From the NCBI RefSeq assembly GCF_946151075.1, contig NZ_OX267715.1, positions 682,001 through 746,000 of the forward strand: a stretch of DNA of 64,000 bases, read 5' to 3'. The position numbers and the translations under genes were made by a program. This DNA is from Neobacillus sp. Marseille-Q6967 (lineage in GTDB: Bacteria; Bacillota; Bacilli; Bacillales; Cytobacillaceae). How positions within the stretch are numbered: the stretch's first letter is position 1; every line of letters begins with the position of its first letter. The notes beneath the pieces are model-generated. The model was not told where the DNA came from. It worked only from the letters and a program-made list of their open reading frames with translations, and ran no database searches. Of the stretch, positions 16,800-24,444 are shown one piece after another.

Positions 16800-17252
16800 C
16801 TAAGACAATAATTCAGATTTAGTCTTAGTTGATATAGTAAATTTTTGTAGATTATCAGAACCAAGACTATAAGAAACAACTTTTTTCTTGCACTGCTTGA
16901 CTACATCAACGTGATCATCGTAACTATAAACAAAGATCTTAACATCTTTTTTGCCTTTTTTTACGTTGATGACAAATGGAGTAACATTAGTCTCTGGAAA
17001 TAGAAATAATTTTTCATTGCCTGGAAATATATAATATTTTTTTAAAAATGTAGCTTCATTAAAATAGTTAGTAAATGTAATTTTTTCTTCCTCTTCTAAG
17101 AGTTTCCCGTTAAATGTTACTGTAACATCTTTTGAATTAAGTTTTGGATGTAGTGCAAATCTACTTATAACCCATTCCACAACTGCACTTGGAGGACTCA
17201 TTACAAATTTAATAATAATTCCAATCGCTAATGTAATAACAGTCCATGTCAT
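16800..17252 (-). CDS. YfmQ-like membrane-anchored protein
   Basis: A 150-residue protein with one N-terminal membrane segment (MTWTVITLAIGIIIKFVM) and a soluble domain containing VVEWVISRFALHPKL, VTVTFNGKLLEEEEKI, YNEA-like TNYFNEATFLKKYYIFPGNEKLFL, ETNVTPFVI and YSYDDHVDVVKQCKKKV. From memory these match the Bacillus subtilis YfmQ family, whose function is unknown; I hold that name with moderate confidence. The ribosome binding site is AAGGAG before ATG 17252. It is opposite to its neighbours in the accessory island and has no partner gene. Confidence 0.65.
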   Translation of the reverse strand: MTWTVITLAIGIIIKFVMSPPSAVVEWVISRFALHPKLNSKDVTVTFNGKLLEEEEKITFTNYFNEATFLKKYYIFPGNEKLFLFPETNVTPFVINVKKGKKDVKIFVYSYDDHVDVVKQCKKKVVSYSLGSDNLQKFTISTKTKSELLS

Positions 17253-17736
17253 ATCATATCAACTCCTTAAGTAATAATCTCTGGTTATCAATTTACCTCT
17301 AGGTACTCGTTTTTTAAGCATGAACATTTAGATTAACACAAAATATATTAAGGTAATTTTTAATTTAATGAACCATCCAATTCTCAAGAATTTTAACCAA
17401 CCACTTAGTTCACAGAACCTCCTTCTACCCCATCTAGACAATAAATTAGGAATTTCACCCTGCTACGAAGGTGAGTAATTATATTAAATCAATCTTTTCT
17501 TAAAAAATAATACTCGTCTCCAATATTAGTTTGTAGCTTATATCCTATAAGGTAGATTGAATATATTTTAATATATTAAGTGGATGGTAAAAAATATTGT
17601 TAATTGGATGGTTATTTACAGGTGGTTATATTATAAAATGAAATTATTTCAATGTTGGTTTGTTTAAGAGTTATATTTAAGAATTAGTGAGGATAAACGG
17701 ACGCTGCTTTAGCTTATAGAATCTGTTAAAAATAAA
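17253..17736. other. AT-rich intergenic region, no gene seen
   Basis: No open frame with a ribosome binding site, no RNA and no strong repeat. It probably held the missing N-terminal part of the HsdS gene fragment that starts at 17737, but no residual similarity to HsdS can be read here. Confidence 0.4.
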
Positions 17737-18126
17737 ATGTCTTCGAATATTCTAAGAATAAGGTTTATCGACGATATTAACCCTTATTATGTTAAATATT
17801 TTTTAAATTCTCCACAGGGAAAGAAGGCTTTAAATGATATTAAAAGTGCTACTACAAATATAGCTGCTATATATGCTAAAAACCTGTATTCAGTGATGAT
17901 ACCCGTGCCAACACTAGAAGAACAAGATAGGATTGTAGAAGTTCTAGACAGAATTTTGAATATCGAAAATAAAATCAATTTTTTAGTTAATTCAAAAGCT
18001 AGTATAAATGATATGGTATCCGTAATCCTGTCTAAAGCATTCCGTAGTGAACTTGGAACAAATGACCGAAGTGAAGAAAATGTAGTTGAATTATTGAAAG
18101 AAGAGTTTAAAAAACAAGTCAATTAA
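17737..18126 (+). pseudogene. Type I restriction specificity subunit HsdS, C-terminal fragment
   Basis: About 129 residues that look like the end of HsdS, the DNA-recognition subunit of type I restriction-modification enzymes (usual length near 400). The end of a target recognition domain is visible (YYVKYFLNSPQGKKAL, TTNIAAIYAKNLYSVMIPVPTLEEQDRIVEVLDRI), followed by the conserved coiled coil and the tail SKAFRSELGTNDRSEENV. A TAG lies in frame at 17710, and there is no ribosome binding site before the first ATG. No HsdM or HsdR gene is in the window. It is most simply a relic of a deleted restriction locus, though small specificity fragments can act as cassettes in shufflons. Confidence 0.7.
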
Positions 18127-18135
18127 AGTTATGAA

Positions 18136-18166
18136 AAGACATCTAAAATAATTAGATGTCTTTTTT
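18136..18166 (+). terminator. Intrinsic terminator after the HsdS fragment
   Basis: AAGACATCTAA pairs with TTAGATGTCTT around a 5-nt loop and runs into six T. Confidence 0.75.
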
Positions 18167-18652
18167 AGGTTTTAATAATCCTTAATACTTTTGGCTTTTT
18201 GTTAATGAAGATATAACTAATAAAGTGTGTAACCACTAAAAAAGAGGTCTAAGTTATCTTAAGTACAATAGACTTTACTAGGTTGCTGATACAGTTAGTG
18301 AGTCTAATATCGATGATGGGATCTTATGTTTGTGTTAACAGTTTGCCTAACCACGCTCATACACAAACAAGTATTCTGTAAATTTCCGATACGAGACAAA
18401 TAAAAGCTATGTAATACTACGGAAAAGTAATAAAACATATAGCAAAAAACTGATTCATTACGAAAAGAGTAATCGATAAGCAAGATGCAACTTATTTCTT
18501 ATTAAATATATCACAGCTTTTAGACATGTTGATATCCCTAAGATATCCTAGTCTCAAAAGGTACACACTTTTTGGAACACATATTATGAAACGGTTGAAT
18601 GAGGCTTTGAATAGTCTCAATGGTGTTTAACCTACTTTTGAAACGTATCATA

Positions 18653-18707
18653 TTTGTTATTTACCTTTTGATACACATTCAGTAAGATATGAGTATCAAA
18701 TAACAAA
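18653..18707. promoter_or_regulatory. Inverted repeats upstream of the serine recombinase
   Basis: TTTGTTATTT (18653-18662) is exactly inverted as AAATAACAAA (18698-18707), and GATAC (18670-18674) as GTATC (18693-18697). The right arm touches the AAAGG ribosome binding site at 18704. This position suits a recombinase binding (res-like) or autoregulatory site. Confidence 0.4.
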
Positions 18708-18720
18708 GGTGGTATTAAAC

Positions 18721-19323
18721 ATGGATAACAAAGAGTTCGGATATGTTCGAGAAAGTAGTAAAGACCAAAACGAAGCACGACAACTTGATAGTATGTTTGC
18801 AATTAGAATTGATGAGCGTGATATTCATGTCGATAAGCAAAGCAGCAAGGACTTCAATAGACCTCAATACCAAGCATTGAAACTGCGTTTGCGTAAAGGA
18901 GATACATTATACATTCACTCTTTGGATAGGCTAGGTCGTAACAAAGAGATGATTTTAAACGAATGGAAAGATATCACACAAAATATCAGAGCACATATTG
19001 TTGTAATGGACATGCCATTATTAGATACTCGGAAATACAATGACTCGATCGGTTCTTTTGTAGCTGACTTGGTATTACAGGTTTTATCGTGGGTTGCTGA
19101 GGAAGAGAGAACTAAGATTAAGTCTCGTCAAGCAGAAGGTATTGCTTCAGCAAGGGCACAGGGTAAACACCTAGGAAGACCTAAAACATCTATAACATCT
19201 GAGTTTGAAAAGGCTTATAAGGAATGGAAAGCAGGAAATATCACTGCAGTTGAAGCAATGAAGAAATCAAATATGACTAAGGCTACATTCTATCGCAAGG
19301 TCAAGGAATATGAAGCAAGTTAA
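18721..19323 (+). CDS. Serine recombinase (resolvase/invertase family)
   Basis: A 200-residue small serine recombinase that cuts and rejoins DNA at short crossover sites. The catalytic N-terminal domain has FGYVRESSKDQNEARQL, a variant of YxRVSTxxQ with the nucleophile at about Ser12, and LYIHSLDRLGRNKEMI, which supplies catalytic Arg residues. The helix ERTKIKSRQAEGIASARAQGKHLGRPK is the usual hinge and start of the DNA-binding part. The C-terminal helix-turn-helix is TAVEAMKKSNMTKATFYRKVKEY. ATG 18721 follows AAAGGTGG. The length matches plasmid/transposon resolvases and invertases rather than large integrases. It lies between an HsdS fragment and a DUF4062 gene, a typical setting for mobile defence cargo. 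Confidence 0.88.
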   Translation: MDNKEFGYVRESSKDQNEARQLDSMFAIRIDERDIHVDKQSSKDFNRPQYQALKLRLRKGDTLYIHSLDRLGRNKEMILNEWKDITQNIRAHIVVMDMPLLDTRKYNDSIGSFVADLVLQVLSWVAEEERTKIKSRQAEGIASARAQGKHLGRPKTSITSEFEKAYKEWKAGNITAVEAMKKSNMTKATFYRKVKEYEAS

Positions 19324-19690
19324 AGAGACTCATCATGGGGTCTTTTCTTTTTGGGAATAGACGTAGGGGGGCATATTTACCACGAATCACAGGAGTCATA
19401 ATAATGATACACGCTATGTACCCTAATCCACACATCACGAATCATCCGACACGAGGACAAAGTGTTAATTTATAAATAAAATACTCCTTTAAGAAATTAA
19501 TCAAAAATGATTTTAAGAATATATTAAATCAATAGATTAAGCAGTCAGATGATAAGGATTGTAATTCTAAAGTAGAGTGATAGCAGAAAAGTTTAGATCT
19601 TATCTCTTATAAAATTACGGAAAATATAGGAAATAATTCTTATTTATTATATAATTATCTTTGTATCTTATTAAACGGGGGTAAATAAAA
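19324..19690. other. Intergenic region, weak hairpin only
   Basis: A weak stem formed by AAAGAGACTC and GGGTCTTTTC directly follows the recombinase stop and may terminate it. The rest is AT-rich with no gene or clear repeat; the promoter of the DUF4062 gene is presumably near 19640. Confidence 0.4.
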
Positions 19691-20230
19691 ATGGCATATG
19701 ATGCAAAAGTATTGGAAGTATTTATAGCTTCACCAGGCGATGTAAAAACAGAAAGGGATATAGCATCTGAAGTAATATTTAAATGGAACGAATTACATTC
19801 TAAGCAGTATGGTATTGTATTGCTACCAATAAAATGGGAAACTCATTTTAGAACAGCATACAGCCAAAATCATGATACACAAGGAGAACTCAACGAGCAA
19901 ATTCTCAATGATACAGATATATTAATAGGAATTTTTTGGACAAAAATAGGCCACAAAACTAAAAATTTTGATTCAGGTACAATTGAAGAGATTGCAACAT
20001 CAATAAAACAGGGAAAATCTATTAAACTATATTTTTCAGATAAACCTATACCTCGACAAGGATTGGATTTTGATCAATTTCAAAAAGTAGAAGATTTTAA
20101 GGATACATACAAGAATCAAGGATTGTATCAAGTCTATATAGATGAACAAGACTTTAGACAAAAACTGTATGAGGATTTGGTTAAGGAAATCGATGTATTA
20201 AAAAAAAAATTAAACAACCAAGTCGTATAA
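19691..20230 (+). CDS. DUF4062-domain protein, N-terminal part of a frameshifted gene
   Basis: The 179 residues read from ATG 19691 (GGGGGT upstream) are a nearly complete DUF4062 domain: VLEVFIASPGDVKTERDIASEVI, LLPIKWETHFRT, QGELNEQILNDTDILIGIFWTKIGHKT, SGTIEEI and IKLYFSD. The fold is TIR-like, and such domains are common in signalling and defence-type proteins, but this one is not functionally described to my knowledge. The frame stops at TAA 20228 shortly after a run of ten A (20200-20209). In the -1 frame coding sequence continues without a stop into the gene at 20332. The natural product is therefore probably one protein of about 581 residues. Confidence 0.75.
   Translation: MAYDAKVLEVFIASPGDVKTERDIASEVIFKWNELHSKQYGIVLLPIKWETHFRTAYSQNHDTQGELNEQILNDTDILIGIFWTKIGHKTKNFDSGTIEEIATSIKQGKSIKLYFSDKPIPRQGLDFDQFQKVEDFKDTYKNQGLYQVYIDEQDFRQKLYEDLVKEIDVLKKKLNNQVV
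20200..20209 (+). other. A10 run at the frame switch of the DUF4062 gene
   Basis: Ten consecutive A follow TT in a Leu-Lys-Lys-Lys context. One additional A, or a -1 slip of ribosome or RNA polymerase, joins the DUF4062 frame to the downstream frame. The downstream frame is open from 20185. Confidence 0.6.
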
Positions 20231-20331
20231 TAAGGAATGATCCTCAGAATGAACTATCAATAAAATTTTATACAGAAGATTTAGGGTTTAGTGATAAAAT
20301 TACTGCTTTCAAGGTAGACATTTTTAAAGAA

Positions 20332-21435
20332 ATGAATGATGTTTTTAGTAAAAGAATTCTACACTTAATAGAAGAGATAAATGCTATAAAACTTGGACCT
20401 TTCACAAAGGATGAGAAATCCTTTAATAGAGTGGAGTTAAATGATTCAGATAAAAAATCTTATATTAATAAGATTAAAAAGTATTTTAATCAAGATCTAG
20501 ATAATACTTTTTTTTATTTAGGAAACTTGTATTTTATTCCTGACTATTACGAGGGTGATCCTAAAGTTGGTACTGCCGACGAAGAACATAAATATAAACT
20601 TTTAGATGAGTTTTTTATTCAGCTAAATGTTTACGAAAAAATGTTTACTATCAAAAAATTTCTTTCTAACTATTATTGTGTGCCGCTAGTCTTAAAGAAT
20701 GATGGATTAGTATCAGACAAGGATATTAGAGTTAGATTAAAAATTCCCGAAGAAGTTAAAGTGTTAATGCCTCATAAAATTCAACTCTTTAGTACGGATA
20801 TTATTAAGTATTTTGATAGTATCATAATGCTATTTAATCTTTATTTAAGACAAAATTCCAACTATATAGTTTCAGAGCATTATTGGCATGAACAAAAGGG
20901 AGCTGAAACCATTTTGACTAACTTTCATGACGATGATAAGGATGAGTTGTTAAGTAAATTTGGTGAGTTTTTAGAAGGATATTTTGACTTTAAGGTTTTT
21001 AACGGGAAAGGTTTTAAAGTTTTAGAATTTAAATTTTCTAATGGTTTAAATGCTGGAGAAAATGTTGCATTTAAATCATTCTTGTTGGTGCATAGTTCGG
21101 AAAGTTTCGAAATACAATATGAGATTACATCTTTACATTCAGCTGGCAAATTAAAAGGGAATCTTAATTATGATATTCCCTCGTCACTTCCTTTTATTGA
21201 TTCAATTCTTACTAATCTAGACTTCCCTTTCAAAATAGATTTTACAGACTTTTTCAAATTAGATGGTACAGACCCTTTTGGAATAGATGGTATAGACCCT
21301 TTTGGAATAGATGGTACAGACCCTTTTGGAATAGATGGTACAGACCCTTTTGGAATAGATGGTACGGACCCTTTTGAAATGGATGGTACAGACCCTTTTG
21401 AAATAGATGACGTAGACATAGATGAAAAAAAATAG
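20332..21435 (+). CDS. C-terminal part of the frameshifted DUF4062 protein
   Basis: The first ATG (20332) has no ribosome binding site, and the frame is already open from 20185 with protein-like sequence (RIIRNDPQNELSIKFYTEDL), so this is the second half of the gene at 19691 rather than an independent one. It is acidic and soluble, with an alpha/beta region that includes RVRLKIPEEVKVLMPHKIQL and GYFDFKVFNGKGFKVLEFKF. It resembles the uncharacterised C-terminal regions that often follow DUF4062. The last 58 residues contain six copies of an 8-residue repeat, DGTDPFGI, encoded by a 24-bp tandem repeat, and then an acidic tail. Function unknown. Confidence 0.6.
   Translation: MNDVFSKRILHLIEEINAIKLGPFTKDEKSFNRVELNDSDKKSYINKIKKYFNQDLDNTFFYLGNLYFIPDYYEGDPKVGTADEEHKYKLLDEFFIQLNVYEKMFTIKKFLSNYYCVPLVLKNDGLVSDKDIRVRLKIPEEVKVLMPHKIQLFSTDIIKYFDSIIMLFNLYLRQNSNYIVSEHYWHEQKGAETILTNFHDDDKDELLSKFGEFLEGYFDFKVFNGKGFKVLEFKFSNGLNAGENVAFKSFLLVHSSESFEIQYEITSLHSAGKLKGNLNYDIPSSLPFIDSILTNLDFPFKIDFTDFFKLDGTDPFGIDGIDPFGIDGTDPFGIDGTDPFGIDGTDPFEMDGTDPFEIDDVDIDEKK
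21262..21405 (+). repeat. Six tandem copies of a 24-bp coding repeat
   Basis: Units begin at 21262, 21286, 21310, 21334, 21358 and 21382; each encodes DG(T/I)DPF(G/E)(I/M). The units are nearly identical, with the last two most diverged. The period is a multiple of three, so copy-number change would lengthen the protein without a frameshift. Confidence 0.92.
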
Positions 21436-21555
21436 TTCCTTATTAAATAACATAACTGTATTTTTTATATCGATCAAAGGCAAAAGGGATTGAATTTCTT
21501 GCTTTATATTACAAGAAATTAAACATAATCTTTTATTAAATTTATAGAGATAGCT

Positions 21556-21584
21556 AGAGCAGTCGTATATCTGCTCTCTTTATT
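21556..21584 (+). terminator. Terminator after the DUF4062 gene
   Basis: AGAGCAG (21556-21562) pairs with CTGCTCT (21571-21577) around an 8-nt loop, followed by CTTTATTTT. Confidence 0.6.
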
Positions 21585-21798
21585 TTAGAAAGGTAAAGAG
21601 CTATTTTTATAGCCATCTAAGTGTTTACGGAGGGCAGCACATTTCAAAGAATTTCGGTGTCTACTAAATAATAAAGATATTGTTTTTTTTGTCTTTTGAC
21701 TTTTTTAAGCTTCTGACTATGGTTGAACGAAAACCGTATTAGTCTTAATAAGAAATCTGTTTTGGAAGGGAAGAAAAGGTTGATTTAATGCTATTTTG

Positions 21799-21890
21799 AA
21801 ACTGTGAATTGGGGACTGTGTCCTCCACAGTCTTCAAAACTGCTTGAGATTTGCGTGCCAGGTCTAGAGGTTTCGATTCCCACGCAGTCG
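21799..21890 (+). tRNA. tRNA-Sec-like sequence (UCA anticodon), probably degenerate selC
   Basis: A 92-nt stretch has the order of a selenocysteine tRNA. A D stem GGGGAC/GTCCTC (21811-21816 with 21820-21825) precedes an anticodon arm CAGT-CTTCAAA-ACTG (21828-21842) with U33 and anticodon UCA. A long variable region follows with a weak stem, then TTCGATTCCC, a T-loop signature, and G at the discriminator position (21890). ACTGTG (21801-21806) can pair with CGCAGT (21883-21888) as acceptor, but the outer pairs and the T stem are poor. A rival fold pairs GACTGTGT (21814-21821) with ACGCAGTC (21882-21889) as 8 bp but destroys the D arm. It is therefore either a diverged or a decayed selC. Not encoded: CCA. 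Confidence 0.4.
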
Positions 21891-22144
21891 TCAATTCAAT
21901 ATTATCATGGGTTCTAACGAATTCATCTTGTACATAGACGGAGGGCACTCGGTCTTTTTTTATGATCAGCAAGTAACTTTTTTTTCATTTTTAATATCTT
22001 AAATATTTGTCAGAAAATTCGAATGTAAGGGCCTCTCTTTTAATAAAGTAGATATAAACGGGCGTAAAAAGGCTTTTTGCCGGAAAACATCCGGAACGCT
22101 AAGTAAAGGAACCATGTGCTTTCTTTTAAAAGGGGAGGGGTTTA
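21891..22144. other. Leader region of the etf genes
   Basis: No gene is seen. Near 22079-22095 there is a small inverted repeat CCGGA-AAACA-TCCGG preceded by GGCGTAAAAAGGC, a structured leader of unknown meaning. The purine-rich AAAAGGGGAGGGG before 22145 is the etfB ribosome binding site. Confidence 0.35.
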
Positions 22145-22972
22145 ATGCTGCATATTGTAGCCTGTATCAAGCAAGTACCAGACACTAAAATTATCAAGAT
22201 GAATCCAAAAACAAATACGATGGACCGGAGGACGGCGCCTGCGATATTGAATCCATATGATGCTCACGCAGTTGAAGAGGCGGTTCGTCTAAAGAATAGG
22301 TATGGAGGAATCGTATCCGTTGTAACGATGGGACCGCCTCCAGCGGTTAACGCGATTAAAAAGTGTATTGAAATAGGCGCCGATGAGGGCTATTTAATCA
22401 CAGACCGCCGGTTTGCGGGTGCAGATACATTGGCAACGAGCTATGCCGTGACAAAGGCGATTGAAAAAATTGCAAAATCCAAACCAGTTGATCTGATTAT
22501 TTGCGGAAAAATGTCCATCGATGGAGATACCGGGCAAGTTGGACCCGGAATTGCGCGAAGGCTCGATATTCCACCGCTGACTTCTGTAAACAAGGTAGTA
22601 GAAATTAATCAAGAAGAAGGATATGCTATTGTCCATCGCAAGTTGGAGGACGGATATGAAGTCGTCCGATCAACATTACCGTGTTTGTTTTCGGTTGAAA
22701 AAACAATCAATGAAGTGCCGTATTCTCCGCTTCCAAACATGTTAAATGCTGCAAGATATAAACCTCATATTTGGTCTGTTGATGACCTGGAAGAGGTAGA
22801 TGTGAAACAGCTTGGTTTGAAGGGATCCCCAACGATTGTTTCCAAAGTATGGGCTCCGCAAAAACCGGCAGGGGGAACGTTTCTCGAAGGCAACCCAACG
22901 TCACAAGTAGAGCAATTGCTCTCTGTCCTGCTTGAAAAGAAAGAACTGTTTGACACAAAGGAGGGAGTGTAA
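22145..22972 (+). CDS. etfB: Electron transfer flavoprotein beta subunit
   Basis: A 275-residue subunit of the heterodimeric ETF that carries electrons between a flavin dehydrogenase and a quinone reductase or ferredoxin. The N terminus IVACIKQVPDTK, then RTAPAILNPYDAHAVEEAVRLK, VTMGPPPA, DRRFAGADTLATSYAV, LIICGKMSIDGDTGQVGPGIA and LPCLFSVEKTINEVPY follow the FixA/EtfB order. The length is above the 250 or so of simple EtfB, as in the anaerobic or bifurcating groups. An AGGGGAGGGG ribosome binding site precedes ATG 22145. It is followed directly by etfA. No acyl-CoA, lactate or caffeyl-CoA dehydrogenase lies next to it, so the partner is unknown. Confidence 0.88.
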   Translation: MLHIVACIKQVPDTKIIKMNPKTNTMDRRTAPAILNPYDAHAVEEAVRLKNRYGGIVSVVTMGPPPAVNAIKKCIEIGADEGYLITDRRFAGADTLATSYAVTKAIEKIAKSKPVDLIICGKMSIDGDTGQVGPGIARRLDIPPLTSVNKVVEINQEEGYAIVHRKLEDGYEVVRSTLPCLFSVEKTINEVPYSPLPNMLNAARYKPHIWSVDDLEEVDVKQLGLKGSPTIVSKVWAPQKPAGGTFLEGNPTSQVEQLLSVLLEKKELFDTKEGV

Positions 22973-24007
22973 TTGGATTTCCAAGATTACAAAGGTGTTT
23001 GGGTATTCATCGAACAAAAGGATGATGTAGTTGCTTCCGTATCCCTAGAACTATTGGGGGCAGGAAGAAAGTTGGCAGACAAACGGGGAGTGGAATTGGC
23101 GGGGATTCTAATCGGTGAAAATGTTAAACATTTAACGAAGACCGTTTTTGAATATGGAGCAGATACAGTGTATGTATATGATCAACCCATCTTTAAACAT
23201 TACCGAACCGAAACCTACATGAAGGCGTTGCTGGAATGTACTGAGAAACATAAACCAGAAATTATCCTCTTCGGGGCGACCTCAACAGGGAAAGACCTGG
23301 CAAGCGCGGTAGCCACCGATCTGCCGACAGGTTTGACGGCGGATACGACGGAGCTGGATGTTGAAGAGGAAACGGGGTTACTATTGGCGAGCAGGCCGGC
23401 TTTTGGCGGAAATATTATGGCGACCATTTTATGTAAAAAATACCGGCCGCAAATGGCGACAGTACGCGCCAAAGTCATGAAGGCGCTGCCCCCTCAATCA
23501 GGGAGAACAGGCAAGATAGTTGAAGAAACAATATCCCTAAAGGAAGAAGATATTCGGACGAAAGTCTTGGAAATTGTAAAGGAAACTGTAAAGAAAGTAA
23601 GAATCGATGAAGCGGATATCATTGTTGCAGGCGGAAAAGGATTAGGTAGCTTCGAGGGATTTCAGTTAATACACCAGTTGGCGGAAACGCTTGGAGGAGC
23701 GGTTGGTGCCAGCAGAGATGTGGTGGAAGCAGGTTGGATCGACCACGCTCATCAAGTAGGGCAAACCGGTCTGACGGTAACACCAAAAATTTATTTTGCG
23801 ATTGGAATTTCCGGTGCGATTCAACATGTAGTGGGAATGAAAAATTCAGGTTTAATTATTGGCATTAATAAGGACAAAGATGCCCCCATTTTTCAAACCT
23901 GTCATTATGGAATTGTTGGCGATGCCTTTGAGATCGTTCCAATACTAATTGAACAGTTTAAAAAGGCATTATCCAGAGAAAAGGTAAGCAATACCAGCGA
24001 AGGTTGA
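22973..24007 (+). CDS. etfA: Electron transfer flavoprotein alpha subunit
   Basis: A 344-residue FAD-binding ETF subunit. TTG 22973 follows the etfB stop immediately, with GGAGGGAG 5 nt before it. The N-terminal part (GVWVFIEQKDD, LAGILIGENV, ILFGATSTGKDLASAVATDLPTGLTADTTEL) is the alpha/beta domain. The conserved C-terminal FAD site reads IIVAGGKGLGS, LGGAVGASRDVVEAGWI, QVGQTGLTVTPKIYFAIGISGAIQHV and IIGINKDKDAPIF. All FAD-contact motifs are present. Translation is probably coupled to etfB. The gene ends with a strong terminator at 24086-24136. Confidence 0.9.
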   Translation: MDFQDYKGVWVFIEQKDDVVASVSLELLGAGRKLADKRGVELAGILIGENVKHLTKTVFEYGADTVYVYDQPIFKHYRTETYMKALLECTEKHKPEIILFGATSTGKDLASAVATDLPTGLTADTTELDVEEETGLLLASRPAFGGNIMATILCKKYRPQMATVRAKVMKALPPQSGRTGKIVEETISLKEEDIRTKVLEIVKETVKKVRIDEADIIVAGGKGLGSFEGFQLIHQLAETLGGAVGASRDVVEAGWIDHAHQVGQTGLTVTPKIYFAIGISGAIQHVVGMKNSGLIIGINKDKDAPIFQTCHYGIVGDAFEIVPILIEQFKKALSREKVSNTSEG

Positions 24008-24085
24008 GGTAATGACGGGGTGAAAAGTATAAAACAGAAACTCTAAAAAAAGTAGACTGTATAGGATACTATCAAACAGACTATT

Positions 24086-24136
24086 AAACCTCCTTGCTAT
24101 GTTGGGGAAACCCGAAATAGCGAAGGAGGTTTTTTA
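24086..24136 (+). terminator. Terminator of etfBA
   Basis: AAACCTCCTTGCTAT (24086-24100) pairs with ATAGCGAAGGAGGTTT (from 24117) with one bulged G, then a T run. Confidence 0.8.
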
Positions 24137-24359
24137 TATTAACTTGCAAAGAAAGATGGCTCCGCTTTGGCGGGTTAAAAGTGTTTTTGTCCCATTAATG
24201 TTCAGCTGATACTGTACCGGTTTGTCCTCTTGCACTATAAAGATGCGGAAGGGGATTTTTATTATGTGGGAAAATTAACTAGATGGCGTGTTTGTATACG
24301 ATCTATTTTCACTTGAGTTTTGGAGAGGGCAAATCCGATTACTATAAATAAAAAATAGT
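24137..24359. other. Intergenic region between etfA and the ureohydrolase promoter
   Basis: About 220 bp with no open frame, RNA or repeat that I can support. Confidence 0.4.
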
Positions 24360-24414
24360 TTGACTATTCAGTTAAATGGTCCTATAATCAAATTATACTA
24401 ACTACCGGTAGTTA
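24360..24414 (+). promoter_or_regulatory. Sigma-A promoter with a perfect palindromic operator
   Basis: TTGACT (24360-24365), a 17-bp spacer and TATAAT (24383-24388) form a near-ideal promoter. A perfect 16-bp palindrome, TAACTACCGGTAGTTA (24399-24414), covers the expected start point, so a repressor bound here would block transcription. The TetR-type regulator encoded at 28556, just after this operon, is the obvious candidate. Confidence 0.7.
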
Positions 24415-24444
24415 ATAAATTGTGTGATAAGGAGAGAGGTACTA

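Larger units (their letters stand above)
18127..18720. other. Gene-free region upstream of the recombinase
   Basis: Beyond the terminator at 18136-18166 I see no gene. The right end carries inverted repeats just before the recombinase start (see 18653-18707), so part of it may be a resolution or operator site. Confidence 0.4.

Noticed and set aside
21262..21405. Regular short repeats as a CRISPR array
   Set aside because: The units are directly adjacent with no spacers, lie in a coding frame and encode an octapeptide; no cas genes are near.
21168..21483. Minus-strand open frames over the 24-bp repeats
   Set aside because: Their long openness follows from the repeat on the other strand; no ribosome binding site and the composition (SVPSIPKG repeats) mirrors the real gene.
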